DNA of 64,000 nucleotides from Ophiocordyceps camponoti-saundersi (nom. inval.). Lineage: Eukaryota; Ascomycota; Sordariomycetes; Hypocreales; Ophiocordycipitaceae. A model generated the notes under the pieces. That model made no database searches, was not told the origin of the DNA, and was given only the letters and a program-made list of their open reading frames with translations. The position numbers were made by a program, and so were the translations under genes. Every line of letters begins with the position of its first letter. The first letter of the stretch is position 1. Where the stretch lies: assembly GCA_003339415.1 (NCBI GenBank), contig PDHQ01000002.1:374159-438158 (forward strand), in the 5' to 3' direction. Shown one piece after another: positions 45,901 through 52,175 of the stretch.

Positions 45901-45948
45901 GATGCCCATTCTGACGTTCGTCACCATCATCTGGCCAGTGGCGCTTGA
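30955..45948 (+). CDS. LAH: Leashin / involucrin-repeat protein, giant Woronin-body and septal tether
   Basis: One uninterrupted 4,997-codon frame. The C-terminal ~280 residues (4664-4946: LLDEDHFEGRCQRL, FSKFSDMRPCRLT, IWEFVFTRYLFGMDREQRQK, DLSIEMRTQRSEYVMLPP) match what I know as the conserved end of the Pezizomycotina involucrin-repeat/leashin family. A coiled coil precedes it (about 4549-4663, MQVLELEARVDQLLAEN). The N-terminus has an Arg tract and IFSFGNSSSSSSINSDLAYG, followed by Arg/Glu/Asp-rich repeats. In Neurospora and Aspergillus leashins tether peroxisome-derived Woronin bodies to the cortex and septal pore. The middle (about residues 1100-4300) is acidic, disordered and built from several repeat families listed separately. 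The CDS is intronless and the start has two consecutive ATGs. The family call is good; division into LAH-1/LAH-2-type products is not visible. Confidence 0.85.
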   Translation: MMRRRSPDRSRRPAPDRSSRPRSQSAASSSSSSSASLLDISRHYPRAARIGAVLSTFFRAPSERTPHQHHRRRRRRRRIFSFGNSSSSSSINSDLAYGNGYIARPKDYLPRRPVADDAARTDQEILDIGRQLSDFARKQNQRDLRAAGKSPSSLSALSTAAAAVTAAGLRRKRSTSSRRGIASSATRHTASDDDDDDDDDWESASGDESSDVADSELAYGSALSQPPISLRNRHNSAVDPRLFGPVNSLHGLVTPRPFSDDESTLPAAQHHQFNRLRRLEPADEKTPMRELRPMPTADPNSFDVDTLSSASLSQPRPRPAPVPIQQPVPVAPVKPKVFEADKLDQQREWKEPRLRSDKAFDVAKGASVAALALGTVVASERRNHGKEERRTKSSRHSDYERRDSERRDSERRDSERKDPERRDSEKRDSERRHRHKSPERSERRHADADRRHRHRSPERPTRVEVESDRREQEADRDKERRRSHKRDSQSSSKRSSDDRHSSSRRSDDQPRDKSARSGDEIRHGKQRDSGYDYAYTSEDPKRRRDDIVVELESERRTGKTASRDGGSYRHDRGDDYRRQVDDPSSRTGGGEDAKAREKTPINPFQFQVRDDDVVAPKPSPPRVDDRERFDDWSMTPSQSGQRRSKKDSVDEQQRPYKSQSKRRQDDLPEDEPGSYRHRNEKRGDEHVRDSAGRSIVPAAVAATVAAAAAAAAAAGTPRSKERRRDEYSDGRGPRERDDRSRDPVQEEANRHYRENARARKAAQDQIVSYPQESEDFAAGGGGGWNEDFSFGHPTIVTPPEKVKDLYGAPDADVRIDNKIYPRDITRFRPLGGDTDSALFGTRDPSCERDRPLLNLVFPTPDSSRHATPGPDAAGDEDDGNHHIESPPSEEPVYTTVGGSKGEMVTQPSTPKSVTWGENSTKRFEVESPEPRSDVEYAARETGAHPAERSRPALEKSSRWGAIADAFTGSKYTEPESESQARDIKKPSSTREVREGKGARSGQVSVDESSTAPPVPGPKPERMPGGFSDDIDFAATLAAGLEDSGFDPDIVINDPAYRRRESPPGESEPNGDDWGSRAVIMEPKKKQDTPGEKAVREAGRASGETDTPRNEPSAIEEWSEAPKKLSKKERRRLEKEKSEQQSSDAVAPEDPSLVTVADAEPTADDSWAEVPKNMSKKEKKRLEKLERQASDAAPENPSIASAAYAEPTADDSWAEVPKNMSKKEKKKLEKLERQAPDAAASSESPSLVSSADAPRKVSKKEQRKLDKEAKQQALMSPKDKEDTEIVNEPKELPKAEDDDWEEAGRKKKSPKGKKDRVFEDEDDAATSKISVPTDAFDDLQSFKKTAPDDEWDKWETPSKHKKGRKRDSRDSPTTSVAPSEVAAGSSQRRDKKSKQKGGIDDGADSSDEPPSRQKRSPFEDRDVSSVVSEPRHDDRKQDKRSSKRRSSRYGDNDDEDLDDDTKSAASAPGPSRHRSKEPPEKKGGGRFSSFFKSGGNKEEAKKDSFFESAGTFGAGVGLAMATAAGLVRPHATESSTERERDALEATTTTTTTDPPLSPARAEESTVGLDPDIAPRAIKPAIDPQYGDLLPLPPSEPGSPREAPTGLPSLPDSRPSTPPDERSWTSRRDYLTRHHRRGRSMQEIPTRTPVKTPTKTPSSTAIPISWRLGQRGSPTTPSSSTFRSVAAESPVAASDISSSKRRARHVSWDSSREMIPLCLLRRPLNMTTTKHHSRPQQLDEVPADDDGFRSSGLPSIPPSEPLSRQSPEPDDAGGETVLEGCGLGTLSTVDPRLRIDTGNAAPSGGGDDTGSEGEMTPKAELQPELPALPPSDDDDVDRQKEEEDGRPQQFEPDPVESTSKNRSSYLLLSSSPSAGSSNSAGRESALQSPTRSFSPSSKQIVGSRGGARRISADDLNSPEDHFSDAMEVPSEDDDVVAQRGVDDLSSARRGSSPREERVGSGGSFCDALSRVSSAWPNAVEEEQEGEEEEEEKEVEQLPRDANITDASLHSREKEGGDKGLEGVGGVDRGFSPTGNTGDAVPEKGIGSRSIHHGDALAVDDVAGSEADIDVGTQAEGAPRDVVEDQANATPVDNIPESEADIDIDIFTTPKDAPRDAAPDEGIDTSAVHDDAYPGDKMVESEADIDVSASPEKTPLDAVPKQVVDTPLTHHENAFPVDDVPTSGADIDLFSAEGTSRDAAPEKAIEISSTQAKDTPVDNLPESEAGTDVFTVDDVFPSAPEQMSQEVSPSRDAGVAEAFENDEEGGEEQDAARAGKSDGDDAVLAPGDGHRVAEEEVAVPQSENDAESHAVVMPASKGLEPSSDSSATTSLEAAGGDEEQKTAKTSAFNDDVPAAEDDFKNVGDHAPVTQSGHQVEPQAVIVPASKGVGQQLDTGFTDERKALEEQDGGHDAPVADTADLTADVQSVYEAMMATVSATDNDEAQRLEETRAVNVPEVTQDEDEQVVKGEKSGSHVVSNTETAANVQSVYEAMLKSVAGNDEDGLGKEEVEEEEARSIKALQTGQKEENRKYQQQSAVNNAGLVADVQSVYEAMLRNAGDADDGETEPLDDMSREALETAPEDASRGALETVQEQDPQSLPSTEHSDHLTAIAGPVAEATPGTADDEVQSLEDTSREALETAEEEHQVDLSSTVITDPTAHIQPMSEAMLQTAEDPQEAISREALETSAQEKNQEQGQQDLPLTGSIDPIAHLQSVSEAVFGTTALDHHEVVPLEDECRMETSEPAQDLEKRDPSGDIVADVQSDSEAILGTDAAIIDNEVVPREDAGRIQASEPAPEHERQNRSVAADIGFDIAAFRVAHHLAEEHHGAAPVHPEGVGLERHEATSEHQEVSLTTDYPGSKVGLPQETNVAEAVEPSRQPEQDMANIIDPGMSVADVNYQITVWEWPAAEETGEERDIKSESDASPREAAAIGDLAGPVTEVKPIDDEDETEVVEQDIGSVSVGDVPAIVIDGPDTEADSASARSTDAPTPAGGNVRSYAGIRIIDALNDDTSTVQSAEAENPREMDGEQNVMEVVNPSFSGEPASAAFIDVPIIRINSPSTDSGLDDTDLVEPFETSDDSNAQVSFEDFGFGVDQVPAAQMAQVEENDEPRQEANAEQDSPLIRILSPSSDSDLGVTDAGEADELNDNSRTQAGSGVISDEVSAGQVREVGKVEEDDEPREGVDTSPRVSPFISIDSPDPDSVMATDEPASNDKTTPASDGNLEPKVDVTLLAQGAEVEERSEPNEQDSSAKVAEQPTSAPFTTGDGSREGPGSREKTNAKRNSRQKKKMKNKKGRASLGEIEAESPAGGPSEGVAGSACDLLASTETEVVDDEALVATSGSVDEAAIHVDTLPDRALVSTDAVDSSSNTVEASSYQVDSTPDPAREQSDLAVATPSLPVNTSTIPLDAPSAQADVLTDDPIQAPSDPRHVPPIPTDASSEQVNAPHHKARDQTDLREASSGLIDVPAVQTDVLSTKVDSPTEPAEAPSDLLDSPVDSADSPSSLVEALADMIDNLSAPRDAPSDSVGVLLKKVDASSDPCGASSTATQPGVDVAESAPEPLSIMEKSPLLSPKLVRGQVPSINAEDQRAAFTGSLSDVPPSAAEATAEFSGSGPCTASEEERVGSDEPINASSAAKAEMLEPVELGKPVASEAVPQGLVAEQSQIDQVSPSLEVAALPIENEAEAIEVAMIDASSIAVDKGTEPAKLVETFPQVFTPQGHAQDESKLDEISSSVEPGAVSVAVEDEAEPALVNASSIPVDDKVESDELILSDQRELSFADHELEESKHDETTSSAKLAALPDAVEARTEPSETALIDRVSIAVDDELERAEGISPTQREPSSADPVHEVSKHGRTAFPAEISGSYPTEGDEVEQAKPAMMEVPSVIAKNQEQLAEVYPSDQENPSDRENPFADPPAEEVKHGDTALLAEAQAAMSYPIGDNEDRQPKPSRIDTSFLATESVETSPETDPRDQEGPFEQRKPSDREKPLADPALEEPKDNEFTPAKPTQLPLKDNVAKLPEPDLIEALSTATENREKLAKTIGSDDEDPSGQEKQSDQLKPPNQEMPASADSVSKGSKDDENTSAEVTLSNLVRDEVVKSVEPASMDESSDASENKEKAAGVIPLQPETSTVGVALSTDEATDKTGQKGKLAIATGKTAADMRAATGVIVGKVSLLAERFGGSKKKRRGKTKAEDENKRHKGDVSDDEALLKAEDEKSLQTEGETSMGEEHPGGVEAAAEASKSLATLVNENSAEPEASSTGVSEERDESPVLGRNPPEGLLRRESDAEEPEGGLLEEQISEVMAEVLSSRPLPAVQEFPEAEAAAEGVKMDDGWPLRDSGIGGGSPKSWARRAVRSAQRDSGVHTSRETEEGRIVRPVKVRIGPRPEAGLVAREGMGTGAGAGAGVEAGAGPRSAEEPGAGSDPQQPIQRSSEEVGRQGSPFRPDSPGIDSFPPLRRVSSRSATADLRRYGNIAAERKSKPKPKSKPSSSSPPLPSLSLSSSSSSSSATPVANEGRVRAMASTDVLDGFGEGRVGSPMSPTRPHSMRRRQSMQVLELEARVDQLLAENRLLVDGRARSEAELTARAAAAVAARDGELDSLRQSLRFSQAEVARLAEVNDGLTSANAELAARDNRDASLAEANARLDVAEDQIRRLQRELVEAKTPSFLRLLDEDHFEGRCQRLSSHVRQWVIRFSKFSDMRPCRLTAEIDDDKTVDRLDDAMLDGTDVDLLLRDRVRRRDVFMSVTMNMIWEFVFTRYLFGMDREQRQKLKSLEKLLSDVGPAQAVRQWRSVTLTLLSRRDGFHGQRDLDTEAVVQAIYKTLSRVLPPPLNLEAQVQSQLRRVVREAVDLSIEMRTQRSEYVMLPPSQPEYDAEGKPSSFPFDATTMTVSAGAGTAADDDEEKLLQDRAAAVRLVLFPLVVKRGDDQGLGDENIVISPAQVLVASDEDDRIGSAARHVTPSSDAGGASLAAPSRVSLMTEKSMDAHSDVRHHHLASGA
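32149..32250 (+). repeat. 15-bp coding repeat (Glu-Arg-Arg-Asp-Ser) in leashin gene
   Basis: About six units of GAGAGAAGAGACTCT type, encoding E-R-R-D-S with small changes (ERKDP, EKRDS); residues ~399-432. Strong charge alternation suggests a disordered or single-helix segment. Confidence 0.85.
34420..34690 (+). repeat. 138-bp tandem coding repeat (46 residues) in leashin gene
   Basis: Two near-identical copies starting at 34420 and 34558 encode AEPTADDSWAEVPKNMSKKE plus KLEKLERQ, and partial related units flank them (LSKKERRRLEKE upstream, VSKKEQRKLDKE downstream). The copies share long identical DNA stretches, so the duplication looks recent. Confidence 0.9.
37060..37640 (+). repeat. Acidic coding repeat with EADID core in leashin gene
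   Basis: Degenerate units of roughly 40 residues containing a V-x-E-S-E-A-D-I-D core (VDDVAGSEADIDV, VDNIPESEADIDI, KMVESEADIDV, VDDVPTSGADIDL, VDNLPESEAGTDV), each with DAAPE/DAVPK nearby. Confidence 0.85.
38206..39260 (+). repeat. Coding repeat with ADVQSVYEAM core in leashin gene
   Basis: At least six diverging copies: TADVQSVYEAMMAT, AANVQSVYEAMLKS, VADVQSVYEAMLRN, TAHIQPMSEAMLQT, IAHLQSVSEAVFGT, VADVQSDSEAILGT. Spacing is about 40-65 residues. The short hydrophobic core in an acidic background looks like a linear docking motif. Confidence 0.85.
41930..42560 (+). repeat. ~60-residue coding repeat in leashin gene
   Basis: Three or four degenerate units of the form 'SKxDExSSSxExxAxPxAVExExEPxxxxxIDxSSIAVDxxxEpxE' (x variable), each ending near a Q-x-x-x-x-x-D-x-x-x-E turn; further decayed copies extend to about 43200. 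Confidence 0.75.
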
Positions 45949-46293
45949 GAGGGTTTTGTTTTCATCTTGTTCTGTACGTACGTATGTGTCGACCCTGTGG
46001 ATTTCTTTGTTTCCTTTTGGTGTCAAGGGTGACGAAAAGAGGATTCCCTGAGTCTCAAAAGCAACAGTTTGTGATGACGCTGAGTTTCAGCGACCCGATG
46101 ATGGTACTCTTCTCCTTCTCTTCTGCGTTGTATGTAACTTGATCTGGTTGATACATGTCTTGTATTCTTCTTTTCTATTCTTAACGCCGACGACGGCCGT
46201 TTCATCAAGTTAAAGGGGGGACCCTTTTCCTTTGGATATGAATAAAAACAGGTTGGAAAACTCACACAAGACAGACACCGCGTAGGCAACTCC
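45949..46293. other. Convergent 3' region
   Basis: 3' UTR space between leashin and the minus-strand gene. AATAAA lies at 46241-46246 on the plus strand and may be the leashin poly-A signal. No gene. Confidence 0.5.
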
Positions 46294-48288
46294 TCACCAT
46301 GCGTCTTGTTTCCTCGGGTCGGAAAAATATCGCTCAATGTTGACAGAGCGCCAGTCGCGAAGCAGGTCAGCCATCTTCTTGGCATCGGCCTGTTCTTGCA
46401 TCTCGCAGAGGTCGAGCAACCAGTTGAGGCGAGAGGTTCGGCCAGGCTGACCTCTCTGGAGGTCACGGACGATGACCTGGGCGAGGTGGACCAGGGTCGA
46501 GGGCGCGATCTTGCCCGTTAGCTGGCGCTGGTAGCTGGCGCAGCGGGTCAGTCCGCGCAGCACCTGACGGTCTGTCAGATGAGACGCCTCGAGCATCCAC
46601 TGGCCCATCTTGATGAGGAGGTTCATTTTGGTCTGAACTTCGGGCGCTGCCACCGCGGGACAGGTGCCGGCGGCGTCCCCGCTGCAGTCGTCCTTGTTCT
46701 CGTCGTTATGCGTCATGTTGCGGAGGACCTTCCATACCCAGCGCGGGTTAATGTACGGGTCCTTGATGATGCTCTCGACGTACTTGGCCCAATGGGTCCA
46801 ATTCCAGGCCGCCAGTTCCTCTTTGCTCCTGCGCTTGAGGAGAAAGGCGTCGTACAGCTGAAGGGCAAGGGTGTGGCGGTCGCAGACTCGTGCTACAGCC
46901 AAAACAAGATTCATCTGGACGCCGTCCATGGGCATGTCTTGAAAGGGGAGGTTTCCCAGGGCTAGAGCCATGGTCTGGAAGCCGTCAACATCGGCGAGGA
47001 AGGAGCACAACTCGCGCAGTTGTGCGTCGCAGTGTTTCGACGGCAGCACGGCGCGAATCAAGATGGTCCAGCGCCGGCTCATGAGCATGGACGGCATCGT
47101 CGAGACCGTCTGGCCTGAGGGGAGGGCCCCTTTGACTAGGAGGCGGGCTGCCGACAGGTGCCACAGCTGCAGACTGTCGAGACGGGTGCCCGGCTCCATG
47201 ACGGCATGGCAGGCCTCGACGATGTGGGATATCGACGCTTGGCCGTCGAGAGCCCTCAGGAGGAGCCATGAGAAGCGCAAACGTTGACGACTCTCAATGT
47301 TGTCGTGCTGCTGCTGCCGCAATACATGGCTCTTAATCATGTCATAGATTTCGTGCCGCCGCGTCTCTGTCAGCCTGCCCAGGGCCTCATTGAACTTGAC
47401 GAACTGGTCAAGGCGCCGGCTGGACACGAGACACTGTTCCGCCTGGGTAAGCGCAAGCACGAGCGCGAAACCCAATTGAGCTATCCGTTCCGACGAGATG
47501 TTCTCGTGCAATGAAACCGGCATCAAGCAAATGAGTCTGCTGAAGAGAAAGAGGTCATGGACGCCGTTCTCGACGTTGCAGATGCGATCGGCGATGGCTA
47601 GCCACAGATCTGCGGATATCGAGTGATCGTCTCTTCGCTCTACGTAACCCACGGCTCGGACCAAGGTGTTGCGAATCATGATCGTCATGGAGTTGGCCAC
47701 CCTAGACGGTATGCGAGCCTTGGTGGCCAGGTCGAGAGGCTCGAAGAAGGCATCCAGCAAGGGCAAGGAAAGCTCTCCTCGCTTGACTCTTGCCCAGATT
47801 GATGCTTCGCATCCTTTGCACAGTTCAAAGAGTCTCTTTGTCGATATCATCTCCTCGGACCGGCAGACGATCCGTCGAAGGAGCGCAATCTCCTCCGGCA
47901 AGCTCGTCTGCACCGGAGAGGCTTCTGCTTCCGCTTCCGGGAACACTATATCGGCCACAGTCTTGAGCCATGAGATGAACCTAGAGATGAACTTGGCCGT
48001 AGTTGATGGTTGGTTCTTGAGCCTTCGATACTCGGCCGTCGTCGGTGGCTGCCATTGCGGCTTGTTAGTAGCCGGAGGGACGTCCCAGCGCCATATCAAA
48101 GGAAAGGTCGGAGACTCTTCTATATGGCACGTCATATGTCGGCGCCTACCGACGCGGCGGTGGCCTTCGAGAGGACCGGCATAAAAGCCCATCCAACGGA
48201 CGAAACGCGGCTCTTCAATAGGAGGTGACAAGGCAGGCACTGGCCGGTAGACGAGGCGGTGACCGTTGGCAGCAGCCTGCCGCGGCAT
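46294..48288 (-). CDS. Conserved-looking hypothetical protein, 664 residues, alpha-helical
   Basis: I do not recognise this family. It is a single exon; an in-frame TAG lies six bases before the ATG, which supports the start. Codon use resembles the neighbouring genes and the sequence is of normal complexity, so it is very likely real. Residues 1-130 are basic, with WRWDVPPATNKPQWQPPTTA; after residue ~130 it is leucine-rich with repeated amphipathic segments (RLFELCKGC, LFLFSRLICLM, LQLYDAFLLKRR, WVWKVLRNMTH), resembling alpha-solenoid (PPR-like) proteins, but no clear repeat consensus is visible. There is no transmembrane segment. It lies between leashin and vezatin, facing the former tail to tail and sharing a 1-kb divergent region with the latter. 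Function unknown. Confidence 0.75.
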   Translation of the reverse strand: MPRQAAANGHRLVYRPVPALSPPIEEPRFVRWMGFYAGPLEGHRRVGRRRHMTCHIEESPTFPLIWRWDVPPATNKPQWQPPTTAEYRRLKNQPSTTAKFISRFISWLKTVADIVFPEAEAEASPVQTSLPEEIALLRRIVCRSEEMISTKRLFELCKGCEASIWARVKRGELSLPLLDAFFEPLDLATKARIPSRVANSMTIMIRNTLVRAVGYVERRDDHSISADLWLAIADRICNVENGVHDLFLFSRLICLMPVSLHENISSERIAQLGFALVLALTQAEQCLVSSRRLDQFVKFNEALGRLTETRRHEIYDMIKSHVLRQQQHDNIESRQRLRFSWLLLRALDGQASISHIVEACHAVMEPGTRLDSLQLWHLSAARLLVKGALPSGQTVSTMPSMLMSRRWTILIRAVLPSKHCDAQLRELCSFLADVDGFQTMALALGNLPFQDMPMDGVQMNLVLAVARVCDRHTLALQLYDAFLLKRRSKEELAAWNWTHWAKYVESIIKDPYINPRWVWKVLRNMTHNDENKDDCSGDAAGTCPAVAAPEVQTKMNLLIKMGQWMLEASHLTDRQVLRGLTRCASYQRQLTGKIAPSTLVHLAQVIVRDLQRGQPGRTSRLNWLLDLCEMQEQADAKKMADLLRDWRSVNIERYFSDPRKQDAW

Positions 48289-49330
48289 TGACTAGCAAGC
48301 AGAGTTCTGTGGAAGAATACCGAGCATTTCAATTGACTTGTGGCGAAAGCGAGGCGTCGCCGTCGTTGTCGTCGTGGTGAAGAAGCTTCTCAGTAGCTTC
48401 CCGAGAGCTGAAGCTACCTCTAGCTGTATCGTGATTTCGTGCGAGTGACTTGAGTTAGCAGAGGGGGGGTAGCTTGGGCGAGCGGATCGGCGAAACAAAT
48501 ACCCGAGGAACGTCACCGAACCTCGAAAGATCCTTTGTGGGATTCTATGCACGTGACTATACAGACCGCGTAACACGTGACAGCGTCATCATCTTTCCAA
48601 TAGTGCACGCGGCATGAAGAGTTAGATATCACTGCCCACTACCTAGGTAGTATACTATGTAAGTAGCGGTTAACTGATTGCTCATAATCATACTACTAGA
48701 CTGTTTTCATAAATGTTTTCCAGGCGGTGGAGATTTAATGTCAAGAACGCGATGCGTGCCAGACTAGATCCGTCGGTGTGGTCGGCGGCGCTTGTATCTC
48801 GCCTGCAAGTTTCTGCGACTCAGTACTTGGGTGTTGTTGACGAGATCGCTGCTAGAAAGGGACGTGCCGAGCTGCGGCTTGCCGCCGGTACTTTCTTCTG
48901 CTCCACTGAGAACCAGCTGTCAGATAACCGCCGGTGTCCAGATGCAGGTACTTTCGGTGGGCGGATACTCTCCCAATCATGCGGAGTAAGTAGTCCAATC
49001 ACAGTCAGCAGGTCACCACCTCAGTTTAGACCGCAACCGGCCGTAATAAGGGACAGATCGGCTCAGTCAGGCACTTACAGGCTACAGCCTCTGAATCGGC
49101 TCTCTCTCTCTGTTCTTCTCGTTTCTTTTTCTTCCTTTTGTTTCTCATCAAGTGAACACAGGAATAAACACCGAGTCGCAACTATGGCCGCCTCGTCATA
49201 GCCGGCCGTTTCGAGCACAGCATAATTCCCTTGGCCTTCTTCCCCCCGCCTCCTTTCCAGGGTCTCGTCCTCTTCCACGATCGATGGCGCTGCTGCGAAG
49301 CCCCTGACCTGCTCGACTCCCACGCGCTCC
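48289..49330. other. Divergent promoter region
   Basis: Shared upstream space of the minus-strand 664-residue gene and the vezatin gene. Short frames here (for example plus 48713-49201, minus 48292-48576) have no recognisable content; the minus one stops in frame just before the 664-residue gene, and its start looks slightly mitochondrial-presequence-like, so a spliced upstream exon is possible but unsupported. Confidence 0.5.
48550..48581. promoter_or_regulatory. Pair of CACGTGAC boxes
   Basis: CACGTGAC at 48550-48557 and CACGTGACAG at 48574-48583, 24 bp apart, about 260-290 bp upstream of the minus-strand 664-residue gene. CACGTG is the bHLH/Cbf1-type site; GTCACGTG-like forms are common in fungal promoters. 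Function inferred. Confidence 0.5.
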
Positions 49331-51431
49331 ATGGAGCCCGTCGTATACCAGGAGACGCCCCTGGCTGATTATCTGAGAGGTGTGTTTCTTTCCCCTTTGT
49401 CTCCTCGACCGTCTTTTTTCTCATATTCGCCGCACAGATGGAGGAGACGGGTCAGACGCGGAATGGGCCGCAAACGACAGTCCGCTTTCACGAGCACCTT
49501 TGTCTCCCTCGACGCTGCCGTCGCCACCTTATAGTCCTTCGCCCATCGAGCCATGTGCGCCTTTTGCGCCCTCGGGTCGTCCCCTGGTGAAGCGTCGGTT
49601 CCGCGTTCAGCCACCGCCCGCCTTGCGCTCGACGGAGTTGTCCTTCTTAGGCACCGTCAGGAGGAAACTATGGGTGCGACCCGAACCCTCTAGTTGCCCT
49701 TTTCGCCGCTGACGCCATGACTGTAGGCTGCACTGGCCGCCAGTGTCAATAACTCCGACAATGCCAAGTTTCTCGAGCAGTTTCGATACACCATCATCGC
49801 CTCCCAGCTTCTGAGCGGGCATTCCATCTCGAGCCACCGTCCGCCAGTTTCTGCTTCTGCCGCGCCCGCCGTCGGTGATCGAGATCAGCCGCTCCTTTCC
49901 GCTGGGGGTGTTATAGTGCCTGTGCTGGGCGCCCTGGCCATCGCCGCCCTCTTGAGCTGGCTCCGTGGCAGTGGCGCGCTGTCCAATATGACCCGGAAGC
50001 GCATGGTGTTCATCTTGGCTGTCATCGCCGTCTCGGCTGTTCTGGGCCGCGTTCACATGAGGCGGCAGTGGCTTCGCTACCGGCGGGAGCAGACCCTGTC
50101 CGAGCTGACGGCCTTAGTGTCCAACTCGCGCGATTTCGACAGCGCCACCGAAGCCACCATGTCCCTGGTTCAGGAGGTGGAGTTGGTCTCGCGCGGCTAT
50201 CGAATGTTGGTCTCGCCTAGGGCTTGTCGTTGAATTGTCTTTTGGCTGACGCCGCTTCGCAGCAGTGCTCCTCTGCCTCCAATCAGCCGGCTGGAGGACC
50301 GCAGCCAGAATCGAAAATGCGCTCGCCTACGACGAGTGCTCAAAGACTCCCTAGGCGACGCTCTCAACAAGTATATCCACGCATCCAATGTTATCAAGGG
50401 CTTCTCCGAGCAGACGGAGCTCGAAAAGTACTACGACCTATACGACGTCGGCGACTTTGACATCTCCGACGCCCTTCAAGGCTACAGCGAGACCGAATTT
50501 GAGGATCCAGAGTCCATGCGGAGCCTCAGAATACTAGCAGCCCGCTTCCATACCACACGCAAGATGCTCCTCTCCGCGCTGCTGGCTCTAGATGCCAACA
50601 GCGAGGCGGCCGAGCTGTTGCGCTGGGGCGCTGCACACGAGGCGCTTCGAGGCCTAAACTCTACGACCATAGCCTGCTACGAGAGGGTGCGAACGATTCT
50701 GAGCGAAGAACAGAGTAAGCGTCCACCGGCTCGATGAAGCTTGCGTCGCCCATGCTAACTCGGCCCACCTCGTAGCTTTCCCTGCACCGCCATCTCCCAA
50801 GGGGCCCATGTCGCCGACCAGAGAGAGGTGGCGCTCGCAGTGGCGGAAGCTTGATTCCCTATCGACAGGTATCCGAGGCCTGCAGGCCAAGCTCCACCTA
50901 CTTAGGGAGGAGTCGGATAGAGCACTGGACGGCTCCGACGACATCTCGCACCTGGGCCCGCATCTGACGTCTCAGTACGAGTCCATCGGCGTCGACCTCC
51001 GACAGCTCATGGCGGCGTGGGAAGAAGGCAAGGCGGCACTGGCTCTCGGCATCGATAGGAACGAGAGAAGACTGTCGTCGATAAGCTCAGTGATGTCACC
51101 GACAGGATCGCTGAGCGGGCTGACGACGGTGGACGAGGGAGGCGACGCGGCGGACGCTCTCAAGGCGCTGACGGGCGAGTCGCCGCCGCCGTCGGAACCG
51201 GGCACGCCCGATATCCTGGAGGCGGTAGCCCGGCCGCGGCCCCGAAGCCTGCTGACGCGGGAGGAGCGCATCGCAAAGACGAGGGAGGACAGGGAGCAGA
51301 GGGCACAGGCTCGGCAGCAACTCGACGCCACGCGAGGCATGTTGCGCGAGTTGGAGAGTGTCATCAGCCTGCGTCCACGAGGCCGGCTCAGCGCACCTCC
51401 TCTCGGAGGCGGACGAGTCGCGTCATTGTGA
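49331..51431 (+). CDS. Vezatin-family membrane protein (myosin-binding motif of peroxisomes)
   Basis: Five exons: 49331-49379, 49438-49673, 49727-50205, 50263-50714, 50776-51431 (623 residues). Introns are 53-61 nt with phases 1, 0, 2 and 1. The third intron starts GTTGGT, a weak donor, but gives RGYRISAPLPPISRLEDR, the form I expect in this family. The start EPVVYQETPLADYLRG also fits. Landmarks: FRYTIIASQLLSGH (~residues 112-125), two hydrophobic spans (about 156-175, VPVLGALAIAALLSWL, and 189-205, VFILAVIAVSAVLG), then helices and a Ser/Pro-rich, basic tail. Relatives include vertebrate vezatin and yeast Inp2, the peroxisomal receptor for myosin V; here it probably sits in peroxisomal or plasma membrane and links to actin motors. 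The family is fairly sure; the organelle is inferred. Confidence 0.82.
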
Positions 51432-52175
51432 ATTTTCTTTTTTTTCCCCTTTGTCCATTTCCTTTACTTCTGTACAAAGACAAGGCGTCGCCGATATTGG
51501 TTCCGGTCAAGGGGTGGGCAGCGGCGGCCTCGTGTTTTTTTCTTCTCCTCATCTGGACATATTCCGCCATGTACGAAGTTTGGACGATTTGGACGACGCT
51601 AGGCATTCTTTTGGAAGCATTCTCTTTTGTATCGATTTCCTTTCTCAATGCATAGATAGGGGAGGTAATTATTCGTTATGCGAGGAACCAACTGTGGTTC
51701 AGCCGTACTTCGGATGTCTTCGTCTCGGCCTCCGTTCATGTCTTCTAAAGCTCGGTGACCGGGACAACATAGGTCCGGTCAGCCAAGCCCCCGCCACGCG
51801 ACGCGTCCAAGGAGGCGCGTGTAAAGTGCCCTTTTCTACCGCTGCGGCGTCGTTTTTTCCTTCCCATCACCAATTCACCATTAGCCGATACAGAGACATC
51901 AACGCTTTGCCTCTTCTGATTCTCGCACGAGCCCGAGAAGCTTCTTCGTCGATTCTTCGTCATCAGTCTCTTCTTTGTCTTCTCCTCCTTCTCCTTCTTC
52001 TCCTCCTCTCCGCCCTTGTCTCTAGACTTGACCTCCTCGTGTCGACCACGCGACGCCGAGCTTGTTCCCCCAAGTTTCTACTTGCCCGTCTGAGACTTGA
52101 CCTTTGCAAACAAGCAGTTCGTCGTCCACTTCGGCCATCCATAGACATGACGCAAAGCTAACAGCACGCGCAGAC
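51432..52175. other. PCNA promoter and leader
   Basis: Holds the vezatin 3' UTR and PCNA upstream DNA, including an MCB-type element and a strong pyrimidine tract (about 51966-52025, CTTCTCCTC units), typical of highly expressed fungal genes. A 267-codon frame crossing it (51358-52161) is not convincing. Confidence 0.6.
51796..51806. promoter_or_regulatory. Tandem MluI cell-cycle box (ACGCG ACGCGT)
   Basis: ACGCG directly followed by ACGCGT, about 370 bp upstream of the PCNA ATG. ACGCGT is the binding site of MBF (Mbp1/Res-type) factors that drive G1/S genes, including PCNA, in yeasts. Binding here is inferred. Confidence 0.5.

Noticed and set aside
48713..49201. 162-codon frame between the 664-residue gene and vezatin
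   Set aside because: No conserved pattern, poor codon use and location in a divergent promoter region.
51358..52161. 267-codon frame spanning the vezatin end and PCNA promoter
   Set aside because: Begins out of frame inside vezatin and continues into a CT tract; no domain.
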